Notes under the pieces: model-generated | Seen by the model: only the letters and a program-made list of their open reading frames with translations | Told to the model about the DNA's origin: nothing | Databases searched by the model: none | Shown: piece after piece, positions 1 to 11,719 of the stretch | Layout: each line of letters opens with the position of its first letter | How positions within the stretch are numbered: position 1 is the first letter of the stretch | Position numbers and translations under genes: made by a program | From: Termitomyces sp. T153 | Taxonomy: Eukaryota > Basidiomycota > Agaricomycetes > Agaricales > Lyophyllaceae | Assembly (NCBI GenBank): GCA_018296165.2 | Contig: JACKQL020000005.1 | Span: 1,488,001-1,552,000 of the forward strand | DNA: 64,000 nucleotides | Direction of reading: 5' to 3'

Positions 1-2167
1 GCATTCCTGTATTGTTTGTTGGGTAGAGGGGTTGGAGAGGTTGTTAGCAACCCATGAGAAGGAGGTCTAGAGGATTGGGGAGGATTGTGATGGGATGGAG
101 AGGGAGCAGGATGCAGCATGGAGGGACAGGGGCATAGTGTGGAGGGACCAGGAGATGGCCATGCAGATGGCCACTGAGTGGCTGTTGCAGCTCCAGGTGC
201 TGCAAGAGTAGATGGCACAGCTAGAGGCACAGGTGGAGATGGGAGTATAGCAGCCAGCACTGGAAGTGGGGGTGTCTCAGGTGGTGGTGGAGGTAAGGAG
301 GCAGTGCAAGGAGTGGTTGGCCAATGAGGCAGCCTCAGCACATAAGGGGGTGATGCATGAGTCTATGGAGTCCTTTCCTCCTCTAATCCCACTGATGTGA
401 GCTTGACAGATTGGATTTGGGAGCATCACATCCTCCTGGATGGGGTGTCGGCAGCACATGCATGACAGGCCAGTGCAAAAGCCTGGCAATTTGCTTCTGA
501 AGTTGGAACAAAGCCTCAGGCAAATGGGAAGACTATTAGCAGGGCACTAGTGGAGGAATGTGATGACTCCCAGAGCTTGGTGGGAGGTGGCTACTGATGT
601 TAGAGAGCCTTTATCTAGTCAACCAGAGGTTCTGGCAATGGTGGTGACTCTAATGGAAGTGGATTTGGTTGGGATGGAAGTGGATTTGGTTGGGAGGGTT
701 GCAGGAGCAATTCTGAGGGGGGAGAGTGAGTGAGTTGGTGTCCAGACTTCATCTTCTTCTTGCCATCCTGTTCTTTTTACAGTCCTATCTGTGACATTTT
801 GTATTTTGTAGGCTGTACATAACAATCTCCAGTGTTTCAATTTGGCTGGTGTGAAGTAAATGAAATTTCAGACTTTGTGAGAGGCTGAAGAAGTAAAACA
901 TGCAGGGAGTTGTTTGTGGGAGTTGAATCCCTAGTTAATCCAGAGGCAGGAGTTAAGCCCACTATTGCCATCTGTATTGGCTAGTCTCAGAGAGTCCCAG
1001 GGCTTGATAGAGTGTTATCAACAGAAGTTCTAAAGTTTTGCAGGAATGCTAGAAAATTTTTTTGCAGGGCTCCTAAGTGCTTTGATGGTGTCAATGGGTG
1101 GGGTGTTGTCCCTGAGCATGCTTTTGAAGAGTGGACTGGGGTTGCTGGTTGGAATTTCCTCAGGCCTGGGGGTAGGTTGAGTGTTTGTGGTTGAGCTTGA
1201 AAAGAGATCTCTGGATCTTAGGGTTGCATGGGTTGGGCCAGGCAGGATCACTGGAGGTCCAGCTGGAGAGCAGGCATACTTTGAGTTTGCTTTGTGGCAA
1301 CATTGATTTTGGTCTGTTGGAGTTGGTGGAGAGGAGTGGAGGTCCCTTGGCAACTGTAGAGGCAATGGGGTGGGGGTTGTCCTTAAGGGGCAGAGCAAAC
1401 TGTAAGTGGGAGTCCTTGGCAGTGTAGCAAGGAGGAGCTCCAGGAGTGGGTTGGCATTGTAGCAGACTTGACAGGGAACAGTTTTATGCACTAGCTATGC
1501 TGTGATTAGTTAGCACAGAGGTGGAAATACTTTCTCTAGGTTTGGTTTGCTCATTCTTGCAGTCCATTGATCTCTGAGTGTGAGGTGGTTAATAAATTGA
1601 TTTTCAAGGTGGATAGTATCTGGAGGTTTGTGTCTTAGCAGAGGCATGTTTGGGTAGGGGTTTTCTGAGCTCCAGAGTATTGCATTTGTCAGAAACATGC
1701 TTTGGTAGGAGATTGCTATGCTCTGGAGTATTGGTGGTGGGGTGGCATTTTCCAAGGTGACCAGTCTGGGTGGATTTCCTTGGCCCAGTATTGGGTTTTG
1801 CAGGTTTGGACATGCTATGTGACATTCCTTCTTGTTTCTGGCCAAAGGTAAGTCCAGAGACAAGTAAGGGAGTCTTATGTATTTCTGGCATCCTTGGGGC
1901 TTGTGGTGCTGTTGTGGTACATTAAGATGAGTAGGTCTGAGGTCTAGGGCATGGATTTGTCCTTCCCAGAGTTGGAACTGGTGGTCTGGAGGCAGCATAG
2001 AGGGTTGATTAGTGGACAACTCTTGTCAGGGTTACTCCTGGGTGCCATGCTGAGTGGAGAGGGGTTTGGAGTTGCCATTCATAGGTTGTTGCTTCTGGGA
2101 TAGGAGCCAGTGGTTTGGGGGGGGTGATGTGAGTGTGAGCTAAGCAGCAACAGACATCATTATTGTA
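1..2167. other. CpG-depleted transposon debris, no readable gene
   Basis: CpG is nearly absent here while TpG and CpA are common, the pattern of methylated or RIP-like-mutated repeats. Open frames exist on both strands (the longest on the minus strand at about 1030-1491 and 1510-2019), but none shows a domain I recognise, and low CpG with few stops can leave chance frames. It lies just upstream of a plus-strand Ty3/gypsy reverse transcriptase relic, so part of it may be the decayed gag/protease portion of that element; no motif proves this. Confidence 0.5.
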
Positions 2168-3420
2168 ATGTCCTTCAGAATGACAAGCTCCTCCATTACC
2201 TTCCAGTACTTCATGAATAACATCTTCTACAATATGAACACCATATGTGTCATTGTATACTTGAAACATCCTAATCTACTTGAACACCCTGGAAGGGCAC
2301 TGGAGGCATGTCCAGCACATCTCAGATCAACTCCAGCAGTACCACCTACATACCAAGCTGGAGAAGTGTTTGTTCCACACTATGGAAGTGAAATATCTCA
2401 GCATCATTGTATCTCTAGACAGAGTTTGCATGGACCCAAAGAAGGTTGAAGCCATTACTACCTGGCCACAATCCCAGAACCTGAGGGAGCTCCAGTGCTT
2501 CCTTGGATTTGCCAACTTCTATCAATGGTTCATTGACAACTACTCCAGCATCACCAAATCCCTCACCTGTCTAACCTGAAAGAACACTTCCTGAATCTGA
2601 GACTCTGAATGCCAAAGTATCTTCAATTTCCTCAAATGAGTTTTCACCATGACACCCATCCTGCAATACTACAATCTAAACCTCTCCATCATTCTTGAAT
2701 GCAATGCTTTGAACTATTTCCATGCCAGAATTTTGTCCCAAATGGACCTGGAATCAAAGACCTCTGACCCATTGCCTTCTACACATGCTCAATGATTGCC
2801 CCAGAACTCAACTATGATATCTACAACAAGAAACTCCATGTTGAGGCTTTCAAGCAGTGGCACACATATCTCAAGGGTGCACAACACCAGATCCAAGTCT
2901 ACTCTAACTACAACAACCTGCAGTACATCACTATAACAAAGCAACTCAGCTGCTGCCAGGCTTGGTGGTCCAAAACCCTCTTCAAGTATGACTTCATCAT
3001 CTGCTGCTGCCCTGTGCATCTTGGAGCAAAACCCATTGCCCTCATCCAGAGACCCAATGTGTACCCCTAGAAGACCTTTAAAGGAGAACAGAACACCCTG
3101 AACAAATGAGTTGTGATCCTGCCAGAACATCTCCACTCTGCCCTGCTCCTCAATGAAGAAGGACTTCTTGACCAGATCTGAAGTGCTCCAAAGAAAAACT
3201 TCAAGAATAATGACTCTTGTAACCCCACAAACCAACCCGCTCCTTTTCCTAGCTCTGACTCCACTGACTCTGCAGCCCTGACCAACTCCAAGAAGACCAA
3301 AGTCCCTTCACCCTCTTCTCCAACAACACCCTTCTGCTCTGCCATGGCCTGATCTATGTACCAGACCTGCCCCAACTATGCCTGAACATCCTCCAATGTG
3401 TTTTCCTTTGCTTGTCAGCA
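2168..3420 (+). pseudogene. Degenerate Ty3/gypsy pol fragment (RT - RNase H - start of integrase)
   Basis: This is a relic of a retrotransposon polyprotein. In order: an RT core at 2168-2270 reading MSFRMTSSSITFQYFMNNIF, matching the family MPFGLTNAPATFQxFMNDIF block; the catalytic YLDD that should follow CVIV is changed to YLKH; then a frame change and the conserved KLEKC, DPKKV and LQCFLGFANFYQWFI blocks (2280-2579). An RNase H portion at about 2790-3070 keeps ELNYDIYNK, NNLQYIT and LGAKP. A weak LIYVPD-type segment of the integrase N-terminus is at about 3350-3400. Several stops and frameshifts interrupt it and the active-site aspartates are lost, so it is inactive. No LTR can be assigned to it. 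Confidence 0.85.
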
Positions 3421-5777
3421 TAGCTGACCCTTCTAGTTCTACCTTTGGGTATAATATGACAAAGGGCACTTGAGTGCAGTGGCAGCACCTCCAGAACTAG
3501 CTAGAGCTAGTCAGATGGGAGTGGCTGCTGGCAGCCCTCCTGGCATCACATCACTCTCTATGCCAAGAGATGATGTGGCCTGATGTTTTATGTGGAGCAC
3601 TATGGAATGATTCATCAAAGTCTGATTCAGCATTAGGCCTGAACACCTGACTTTCCATAGTCACAATGGTGCCCATTGAGAGAAGTGAACATTAAAATTC
3701 TTAATGTTCTGATCATAACTTTTAGTGGTGAACTTCTTTTCAGAAGTTTGGTGCTGCTGTTACAAACAAGTCAAGACTCATTTGACTTAAAAAATGCAAC
3801 ATTTCCACTATGTTCTGTGCAGCTTATAGTTCATGCTTCATAAGTCAAACCAGTCATGATTCTGTCTACAAAGTATGAAGTAAGGCACTGCCTTACAAAG
3901 TAAGTACAGTTTTATGAGTAGCATCAAGTGATGCTACCAAGTTAATACAATTATAATATATATATATATATATACTTGTGATTTGCAAGGGTAATGGGAG
4001 GTCTGCTGGACACACCATTACAGGTAGTGTGGGAGGTCAGGAAAGCTTGGATAAGTTGCACCTGCATCTCTAGAGTCAACAAAGGACTCCAGGCATTGTC
4101 CTGGGGGCTTGACATGTCAGGGATGACATGTCAGGGAGAGGTGCTGGAGGAGTTGGTTGAGTCATGGGAGGTAGGCAGGAGGTAGTAAGACACTAGTGAG
4201 GGAGAGACCTTTCAGTTGCTCAACTTATTGAAACAATTGACTCAGTTGCCTCAGCCTATTAAGGCAATTGAAAAGGAGCTTTCAGACTGAATCTAGAGAC
4301 TTGTCCTGCTGTAAGGGTGACTTTCAGTGGCTATGACTCAATTACACAGCTGGCAGAGGAAGATCCAAAGCATGTTCAGTGTCTATGAGATGTTCTAGAT
4401 GTCTAACTTCTCACCTGGTGGAGGGAGATTCAAAGAGAACAGGACCAAGGATTTCCAATGCCAGTGACAAGAAAATTTACTTTAGAGCTTCTAGAAAAAA
4501 CACTCAACAACAACTAAGCCCAGAATACTATCAAAAAACAACAATTCATTATTATTGGCCTGGATCTCCAGCCTCCAGGCACATAACCACACCAAAGTGG
4601 TACATAGCTCTGGGTCACAAGTACTTGTAACTCAAATATGGGGGATGGGGATGAGAGGCATGCCAGAAATAAAGGAAACAAAATAATAACTCAGAAATGA
4701 GTGGTCCCCTAATATAAACTAGGCTACAGCAGTGAGCTTGACAACAGATTCCACTGGATATGAAATACAGATGGACAGAGATTTTGCAATAGATATGGCT
4801 TTTCAACAGAGTGATGTTCTGTCAGAAATGCTTCCACAAAAGTTTGCACAACCAATGGGACCCATTCACAATGGATGCTGTATGGCAATAGAAGCATCAA
4901 CATCCATTGTCTGTCTTCTGTTGCCTCTGTTCCTTAGAGGGCATTCCAGCCATTGACTAATACCATTGACAATGATGCAATGTAAAAATCTTATGGATCC
5001 TAGAGGGCAACCAAGCCCATCTGTTAATCATGTTGGCAACAACACATTGTAATATTTCCACAGAGCTGTTATGGACATAACATTGTTGACTTCTGCTACA
5101 ATGCAGAGGACTCTGCTGTGCACATACCACATAATACAAAAGATGTTCTGCTATGCAGTTCATGCATAGATAGAGACCCCTGCAATTCCAGCAGACAAGT
5201 TCCAAAGCATCTGATTTTATGCCTATTGCAACATAGCACCATCTCCTAAGGTAATTAATCAGGAACAATATTGCCTATTCTTCAATGTCATAGGTAATAT
5301 GTCACTTTGTTTGGTATAGGGGTACTCAAGTACCATCCATATTGATGGTCATTCCTAGATAGCAATGTTACAACAAAGTTTACACTTGAAAATGATATTT
5401 GCATCAATATATTAGTGCAGACATTGATGTAATAACTTGAATCACACAATACATGTGCAAACAAGTGGCTACCCTATCACTGGAAGGAAGGATGGTTGAG
5501 TCATGGTGTTGACATTATGGCTGCCAAATGACTAGGAGGGTAATTGCAATAAGCACAAGCAGGCAGAGGCTAATTACTATGATTTCATCAAAACTCCCAT
5601 CAGCATGCACAAAGGTCATGGGTTGGAGATAGTATATATTCAACTATAGATTTAGAACAAAGAGACTCTTTTTGACCATGAGTTTTCATCTGTGTTATAT
5701 GCTGAAATTGAAATTTTCTCAATTTCTACTGTGTGCAAATACTGAAAATTACTGAATTGCAATCAGTTGTTTTGGTT
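3421..5777. other. CpG-depleted region without recognisable gene
   Basis: AT-rich and almost CpG-free continuation of the transposon debris. It contains a (TA)n run at about 3955-3975 and a short local duplication around GATGACATGTCAGGGA at about 4110-4140. Frames are short and show no domain. I see no gene. Confidence 0.5.
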
Positions 5778-5782
5778 GTTTA
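5778..5782. repeat. Target-site duplication (left), GTTTA
   Basis: Five bases directly before the LTR terminus TGTCA; an identical GTTTA follows the other terminus at 6935-6939. Five-base duplications are usual for Ty3/gypsy-type integration. Confidence 0.9.
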
Positions 5783-6934
5783 TGTCAGGTTCCGCTGACC
5801 TCGGGGGCTCAGCTGCACTGGGCGAGTCCTTACTAGGCGGGCATGATCCCCTTGCACTGGTAACCGAACACTCGAAGATGTTCCGGGCCCTGGTGGCTCG
5901 TGCGGGTAGTTGGGGGAATGTGATCCAGACAGATCCGGGAAGGTCCGGAGAATCGGATTGTGAGGAGACGAGACGGTCTTGGCGGGGTTCAGGCAGAAGG
6001 CCATACGGGAGATTCGCGGAAGCAAGGGAGTAGGTGGCTGTGTGATCAATGGGAACGGAGCCGGGGTTTGATGGGAGATCATTTGGAACTGATGGAGTCC
6101 GGGACCAAGCGAAGAGTGAGGTTCGGACCTGGTAAAGGAGTGTCGGGGTCCGTAATCGTAATCGCGGAGTTTGTGAGGTCGTTAAGGTTGATGAAGACTT
6201 GGGCACAATGGTCGGACGGAGTCACCAAGACAGCGTCAGATGAATGGGATGGGGTTGATATAGGACAGGAGTAGATTCGAATAGAGATACAAAACGATAA
6301 CAAGAACAATAACAAAATGGAGATGAGACAAGACCGGGAGACTGAGATAAGACCGGGAGACTGAGATAAGACCGGGAGACTGAGATAAGGAAACGAGACA
6401 CGAGACACGAGAAGGAAACAATCAAACCATAGGTAACGTTAAGCAATATCAAGACTAGGGTACGAAGAGCTACTCAATGACTTATATACTGACTACCGGA
6501 GGGCTTCGGGGTACGTCGGCTGTGGCGGCGGGGCTTGGCAGAGCTCGACGGAGGGGGCGGGTGTCGGTTGTGATCAAGGATTGTGCCGCGCTGATATGTT
6601 GATGGGATCATTGGAGAACGCGGGTTGCCCCGAGGTTGTCGTGATACTCCGAAATAGGTCGGAGGAACCAGGGTGTTGAGTTGATGATGGGTGGCAAAGA
6701 TCGGGAACAGCGGGGGTGGTTCTCAGGGTTCGGGAGGCCCAGGGTAAGTGTCAGTGGCTGCGGGGCAGGCACCAAAGTTGGCCAGGGGGCCGTCAGAGTT
6801 AGCCGGGGAGGCGTCGGAGTTAGCCGAAGTAGACGCGGGGCATGGGCGGAAGTTCAGCGGAGTGTTGGGGGTCCCTTTGGGGGTTCGGGGGGTTGATGGA
6901 CGATGTGCGGGGTTTCGGGGAATGGGTCGTGACA
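5783..6934. mobile_element. Solo LTR, copy 1 (young, CpG-rich)
   Basis: A 1,152-bp long terminal repeat with inverted ends TGTCA...TGACA, flanked by the perfect direct repeat GTTTA (5778-5782 and 6935-6939). No internal gag/pol lies beside it, so it is a solo LTR left by recombination between two LTRs. Two further copies are at 55738-56917 and 58165-59315. It is rich in CpG although its surroundings have almost none, so it arrived after the neighbours decayed. Inside are three exact tandem copies of a 19-bp unit (6332-6388) and a TATA-like CTTATATACTGAC at about 6480, a possible promoter. Open frames inside it are not genes. The autonomous parent is not in the window; Ty3/gypsy is inferred only from the 5-bp duplication and end sequence. 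Confidence 0.93.
6332..6388. repeat. 19-bp tandem repeat x3 inside LTR copy 1
   Basis: The unit GACCGGGAGACTGAGATAA occurs three times head to tail. The equivalent place holds about three degenerate units in LTR copy 2 (near 56287-56342) and about one in copy 3 (near 58722), so the number changes between copies. Confidence 0.9.
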
Positions 6935-9900
6935 GTTTAGTCTTTTGGAAATTTGTCTGTGAAGCAGAAGTTGAGGTAGAAACAAGTCAACAAGACCCCA
7001 TATCTCAAGGTAAACCTTGTATTGAGTAAGAAGATCAATTCAGCCACTTTCTAACATAACTACTTGATTCCAGATAATATACCACCTATTCTTTCTGCAG
7101 CATGACTGAAAACCCTTTTTCATAGAACCTGGGGTAGCACAAACCTCTTTGTGTGTGTTATAAGTTTTGTGTTTGACAGAAGTGAGCATCATCACTGTTC
7201 CACATGCCTGAGACTCTCTGCCACCACCCTTAGTCTTGATATTGCCTTTCCTTGCCCTTAGTCTCCCAGTTTCCTGATTAACTATTTCCCAAACTTATTT
7301 CCTGGCCTTAATTTTGCTCTTGTCTGTTACTCAGCTTATCTCAATTACTTTCTTATCCTTTGTTCAACTCTGGCCCATCTTTCAAGTTCTCAAGCTCACT
7401 TTTCCTCTGAATTAAGTCCTTGATGATTGCAACCTTCCAACTAGCAGGCTATTCACTCTACAGTGAGAGAGCCCCAGGTCAGCTGGACCTAACAATAGTG
7501 TCTTCTTCAATATTATCTACATATATCCATGTCTCTATTTCTTTGTTTGATCATCAACCTAGATCTCATCTCTGACCTGCCATACAAGAAATGGCTCATA
7601 TTTCCTTGTTGTACATAGATGGTATTATTTGTGGACAGCCTGTGAAACCAAAGAGAATGAACAAACTATTTGGAAGAGCAGATATGACAAGAACAAACCT
7701 ATGCTTGTGATGCCTTTTAGAGAGCATTTTTCAGAGGAATCATTTCCTTCCGAGCCTCTGAAAACAGTTTCTGAACTTTGGTACGAGCATTGAGCCTTCA
7801 TGTAGATTTTTCCATTGAAAAGAGAATACATGAGTATATGCAGTGGACATACGTCACCTACAAACAATCAAACAAGACATGGGTACAGATTATACTGGGA
7901 CACAATGTCAGCTTACCAGCATTGAATTGACATAGACTGAATCAAAGCAAAATGAGCAAGAAAAGATAATAATAATTCACATGACATACGTTTCCCATTG
8001 GTTATGAGAAATGCTATTCATCACTGCATCAGAATCAAGATAAGTGAAAATTTTGTTGGAGAGCATACCTATGTAAAGGAGACTTGTAGGGGGGGCAATA
8101 TACCACTTGGGTAGATGAGTGCATTTAGAGAATTGATTTTGAGATCTGCATTCAATATCACGCACAGCCATAAGTATACAAGATGCCATTATGCTTGTAA
8201 GTATTCCAGTGCTCATACTATATATTAATCAGCCAGGACACCACAATAGAGAATTAAAGAGGCCTTCCTGAATATGACTAGACGGTTGATCACATTTTCA
8301 GACCTAAGTGTGAGGCTTTGAGCTAAAGTAGACAATTTAGGATTCAGCTGGGCTCACATTTGCAATCCAGTGCGCATCCTATTTAGGCAGTAGACAAGAG
8401 ATATGCTAATGGTCAAATCACAGGTGATGGTCAAGAATAGATTGACTGAGAGTGAGGTCTTCCATGCAGGTCAAGATCTGGGACACCTATTGTGAAGTGA
8501 ATATCCATACCCCTGGTAGTGGTGCCCGGATTATGGTATCTGGTGGATTACCATATCTGCTACAAACCTTCAATATCCTCATTTGATCAGAATGAACTGA
8601 CACAAACTCTAGAATGTTGGTTACTGAGTGATAATCACATTTCCATCAGACAATCAGAAAGCCGCAAAGCAGTGCAAAGTTCTCTTACTCAATCCAGCAC
8701 CTGACTCAAAATTAGAAAAGGCATTTGAAAATATATGATCAACACTTACCAAATTGGATGAAGGATATGACCAACTATCAGCAAGAGGTTCATTATCATG
8801 TGAGGCTGTACACTGGAAAAAGACATACTATGAATGCAACGAGAGGTTTCTGCCATCGTCGTCCAACACTGACTGTAGTGGACAGTGAGACATAGTGAGA
8901 TAAATGAGATACAATATTTACGGCAATATACTCTCCACGCATAGAAGCTGACAAGATTGATTGTGGCCTCAGAACCAGCAGTTGTCACTTGTAGATAAAT
9001 GTTTGAACCCACCTCTGAACCAGGGTTGTAATGATGACCTATCATTCTCTAATGACAAAGTCTGTACAAGACAATGAAAAATAAATAACCTACATTTATT
9101 GTCACACAGCCCTTACGACAACCTTGACATCTGCATTCAAGTCCCAAATCAAATGAAAAATGCAACATACAGCAGCTCCTCTAAAGAGAGACGTCAATAT
9201 TGTCGCGGAAAGTCATTAGTACCGGACAGACAAAGCAATATTGCCGGCTGTTGATGTTTTCTCGGGAAGTTTGCACACAATGTAGACATAGTATGTTGAC
9301 TGTAGCAGGAAGGCCACATGGACTCCCTCCAAAATGCTTATAGGGCCGGAATTTGAATCTACAGATTGACAGCATCATTATATGGAACTCACAAAAGCGC
9401 TATAACCTGTGGACCGAATGACTATTCATCAAACTTATATGACAGCGACTGACTCACCATTGATTTCAGAAAAACATGATCAAAAGAATACGTGCGGAAA
9501 TAAAACACTGTCTGCGAGCATGTAATTCCAAAAAGCCTGTGTGACGAGTTAGGTTGAACACGATTCCAGAGAACGTCCATATGGTGTCATACGCAAAGTT
9601 TGCCATCACACCTACAACGCAAGCTAAATGAAGAAGGTGTTGCTGTTGTGAGAAAGTACGTGCCTACGAGGTATGGTCCGTTAGCAAGCTCCACGTTTGG
9701 CATCGCGCTAGATGAGTTGCTTTGATTATGATGGGATACCATGTCAAGCCTTTTAAATTTCTCGAACACTTGATCATGTGGAAAGGATCCCAAGGCCCAC
9801 CAATGACTACGCCAAACCAATGAGATGATACAGGTAGCATTTTGCCACGATACTGAAACCCTGATGATTGATCTCCCTGGAATATGATAGGAACACCTCA

Positions 9901-11044
9901 CATTTAATGCTATCATCGGCAAAACAGCAGATTGTATATTTCACCAAATATGGTGGACAAGTATGGGAATCCCATGACATATTTGGCCAAGTATACAGCT
10001 GTCGTTTTGATTAGAACATTTGGGTTGCTGGATAGACACTTCATACAACACGGGGTGTCTATCGTTATGAAACATGTTGCAAAGTGATGTACATATCCCC
10101 CCTGCCTGTTGAACGATGAATCATACCCCCACTTGACATGAGTTTGTTCGTGATGCCCTGCATGAATGAATCACTTGATGACTTCAGATATCAAGGCATC
10201 CATTTCCTCACTAAGAGCAATCAATCACCTTGATTGACATAATGACACTGGTCAATGTCAAACCTCGGCGTTTAGTACTTTGAATCAAACTGATGGCAAA
10301 CCTACGCCAAGCAAGAAGCAAGAGGCTGTTACGTACGAGTTTCGAGCCTCGATGACGTCATCAATCGAGACGCGTGACCCGCTGCTCTTGGATACACGGG
10401 CTGAAATTAGTCCACTAGTCGTCCTTGCCTGAAGTAGGGCACGGGACACCTGTCAAGTGCCTTGGTACGTCATTCTGTTGCCACTCCGATTACAGGCCCG
10501 TGTCCTGCAAGATTGCAGGAGTGCAGGAGTGCAGGATTGTAGGATTTTGCATTTTGGCCATGCTAATAGTCAGGCAGTCACAGAATGGCAGGTGCAAGAC
10601 GGGATGTTGATCGAGGAATGATGGGGCGGGGTATTAGCAGGAGCAGGTGGGTGTTCTTCCCGCTAGAGCCCGGGTGGTGCAATCCTAATAGATTCTTCAC
10701 GGGCTGATATGAGCTTGTATGAATAGTCCTCTGCTCCTTAATGCATGCAAGTGAGGTGTTCTCATTCTCATACTACCTTGTGTCCTACTAGGTGCTGATC
10801 TGCTGCCACCCTGGCTGAAATCAGACTTATCAATTCTCGCGATCATGTTCAGGTCAGCATCGTCTATTTTTCATATTAATGAATGCGCCGCGTGCCGATA
10901 AGCGTTTGAAGACAAACAATAGCAGCAATGAGTTCCCAAGGTACTGATTCAGACAAAGATTTCCATCCATACGCGTGTACTCAGAGCAAGTCATCTCATC
11001 AGAAGTTCAAATCAATCATTCTGATGTTGATCTCTGATTTCTGT
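6935..11044. other. No recognised gene; CpG rises from about 9.1 kb
   Basis: 6940-9100 is CpG-poor and 9100-11044 has normal CpG. On the minus strand between about 9060 and 8700 there are short open blocks bounded by plausible splice sites (an exon-like block ending SFYAWR, then one beginning VLDDDG, then one beginning ASHDNEP), which suggests an unrecognised intron-rich gene, perhaps extending to 9.9 kb. A hairpin with the 9-bp arms GATAGACAC/GTGTCTATC lies at about 10030-10065, and a short GCAGGA-type repeat at about 10505-10545. I cannot name any product. Confidence 0.35.
11031..11044. repeat. LINE target-site duplication, left copy
   Basis: TCTCTGATTTCTGT, repeated exactly at 11706-11719 after the 3' tail of the element. 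Confidence 0.88.
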
Positions 11045-11705
11045 ACGGCACCAAACACGCGAACATGTAATACAAACATGCCCACAATACGAAGAACACA
11101 GACACATCCTTCGAAAGGCAGATGAACAACTAGAATTGGGAAAGCTACTGGGTACAAAAGAGGGGTTAGAAGCGATGGCGAAATTCCTTCAAAAAACTGG
11201 GGCCCTCACGAAGACGGGCACGAAATGCAGGAAGAAAGAGAAGCCAACAAAAGAAGATGACGGAAATGACGAAGAAGAGGAGAGGTGGTGGCAACGTATG
11301 GAAGGGAGGCGAGAAGGAGCAGACGACCTGACAGAAGGGGTAAGGGAGGAGGAGATGAGAGGTGGAGGGGCAGAAGGGGACGGAGAACGTTAGGAGAAAG
11401 GTATGGAAGACGGAAATGCAAGGACACAAGGAAAGACCGGCGGGACGAGGAAGACACACACCACGGGAGGCCAAGACACCCCGCATACGCAAAGACACAG
11501 GTACTTCGCGATGTGACCACGTCAAATACAACCGCCACAACAAACTCTGCGAGGAAAGCTATACTACCGGATGCTAAAAACCAAGAATACCACAATGACG
11601 GTCAAAGTTTACATAGCAGGCGTAGAGTACAAACCCTACTCTACTCCTGCCTCTTAGCCCTGTATTGCGGCTTGCCGGCGGAATAAACAGATTTCTTCTT
11701 CTTCT
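11045..11705 (+). mobile_element. 5'-truncated non-LTR retrotransposon (LINE) insertion
   Basis: A 661-bp insertion flanked by a perfect 14-bp direct repeat (11031-11044 and 11706-11719). It begins abruptly inside a coding frame and ends in a TTC-rich tail after ...CGGCGGAATAAACAG, as expected of target-primed reverse transcription with 5' truncation. The frame at 11046-11393 has the features of the C-terminal end of LINE ORF2 proteins of Agaricomycetes: an EHVIQTCPQYEEHRH Cys/His segment, then LELGKLLGTKEGLEAM and KTGALTKTG, then an acidic/basic tail. It is CpG-rich, hence fairly recent. A Tad1-like clade is my best guess from the motif style. Confidence 0.85.
11046..11393 (+). pseudogene. 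C-terminal fragment of LINE ORF2 (reverse transcriptase polyprotein)
   Basis: About 115 codons ending at a TAG stop. The fragment keeps only the end of the polyprotein: a Cys/His segment following the usual RNase H region and the LLGTKEGLEAMAKF / KTGALTKTG block, followed by a charged low-complexity tail rich in E, R and G. It has no start codon of its own because the insertion is truncated at the 5' side; all catalytic domains are missing. About 300 bases of 3' untranslated sequence follow before the tail. Confidence 0.82.
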
Positions 11706-11719
11706 TCTCTGATTTCTGT
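11706..11719. repeat. LINE target-site duplication, right copy
   Basis: Exact repeat of 11031-11044, directly after the TTC-rich tail. Confidence 0.88.

Noticed and set aside
1030..2019. Long minus-strand open frames (153 and 169 codons)
   Set aside because: They lie in CpG-depleted repeat DNA opposite a plus-strand retroelement, show no motif, and TpG-rich DNA leaves few stops on the opposite strand.
3955..3975. (TA)n run as a possible origin or telomere-like element
   Set aside because: A short simple repeat only, without flanking structure.
5763..6452. Overlapping open frames of 70-150 codons on both strands within LTR copy 1
   Set aside because: The same frames are broken in LTR copies 2 and 3 and the sequence is a repeat terminus. 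Not genes.
11166..11595. Minus-strand frames of 125-129 codons over the LINE
   Set aside because: Shadows of the highly biased purine-rich plus-strand LINE coding tail.
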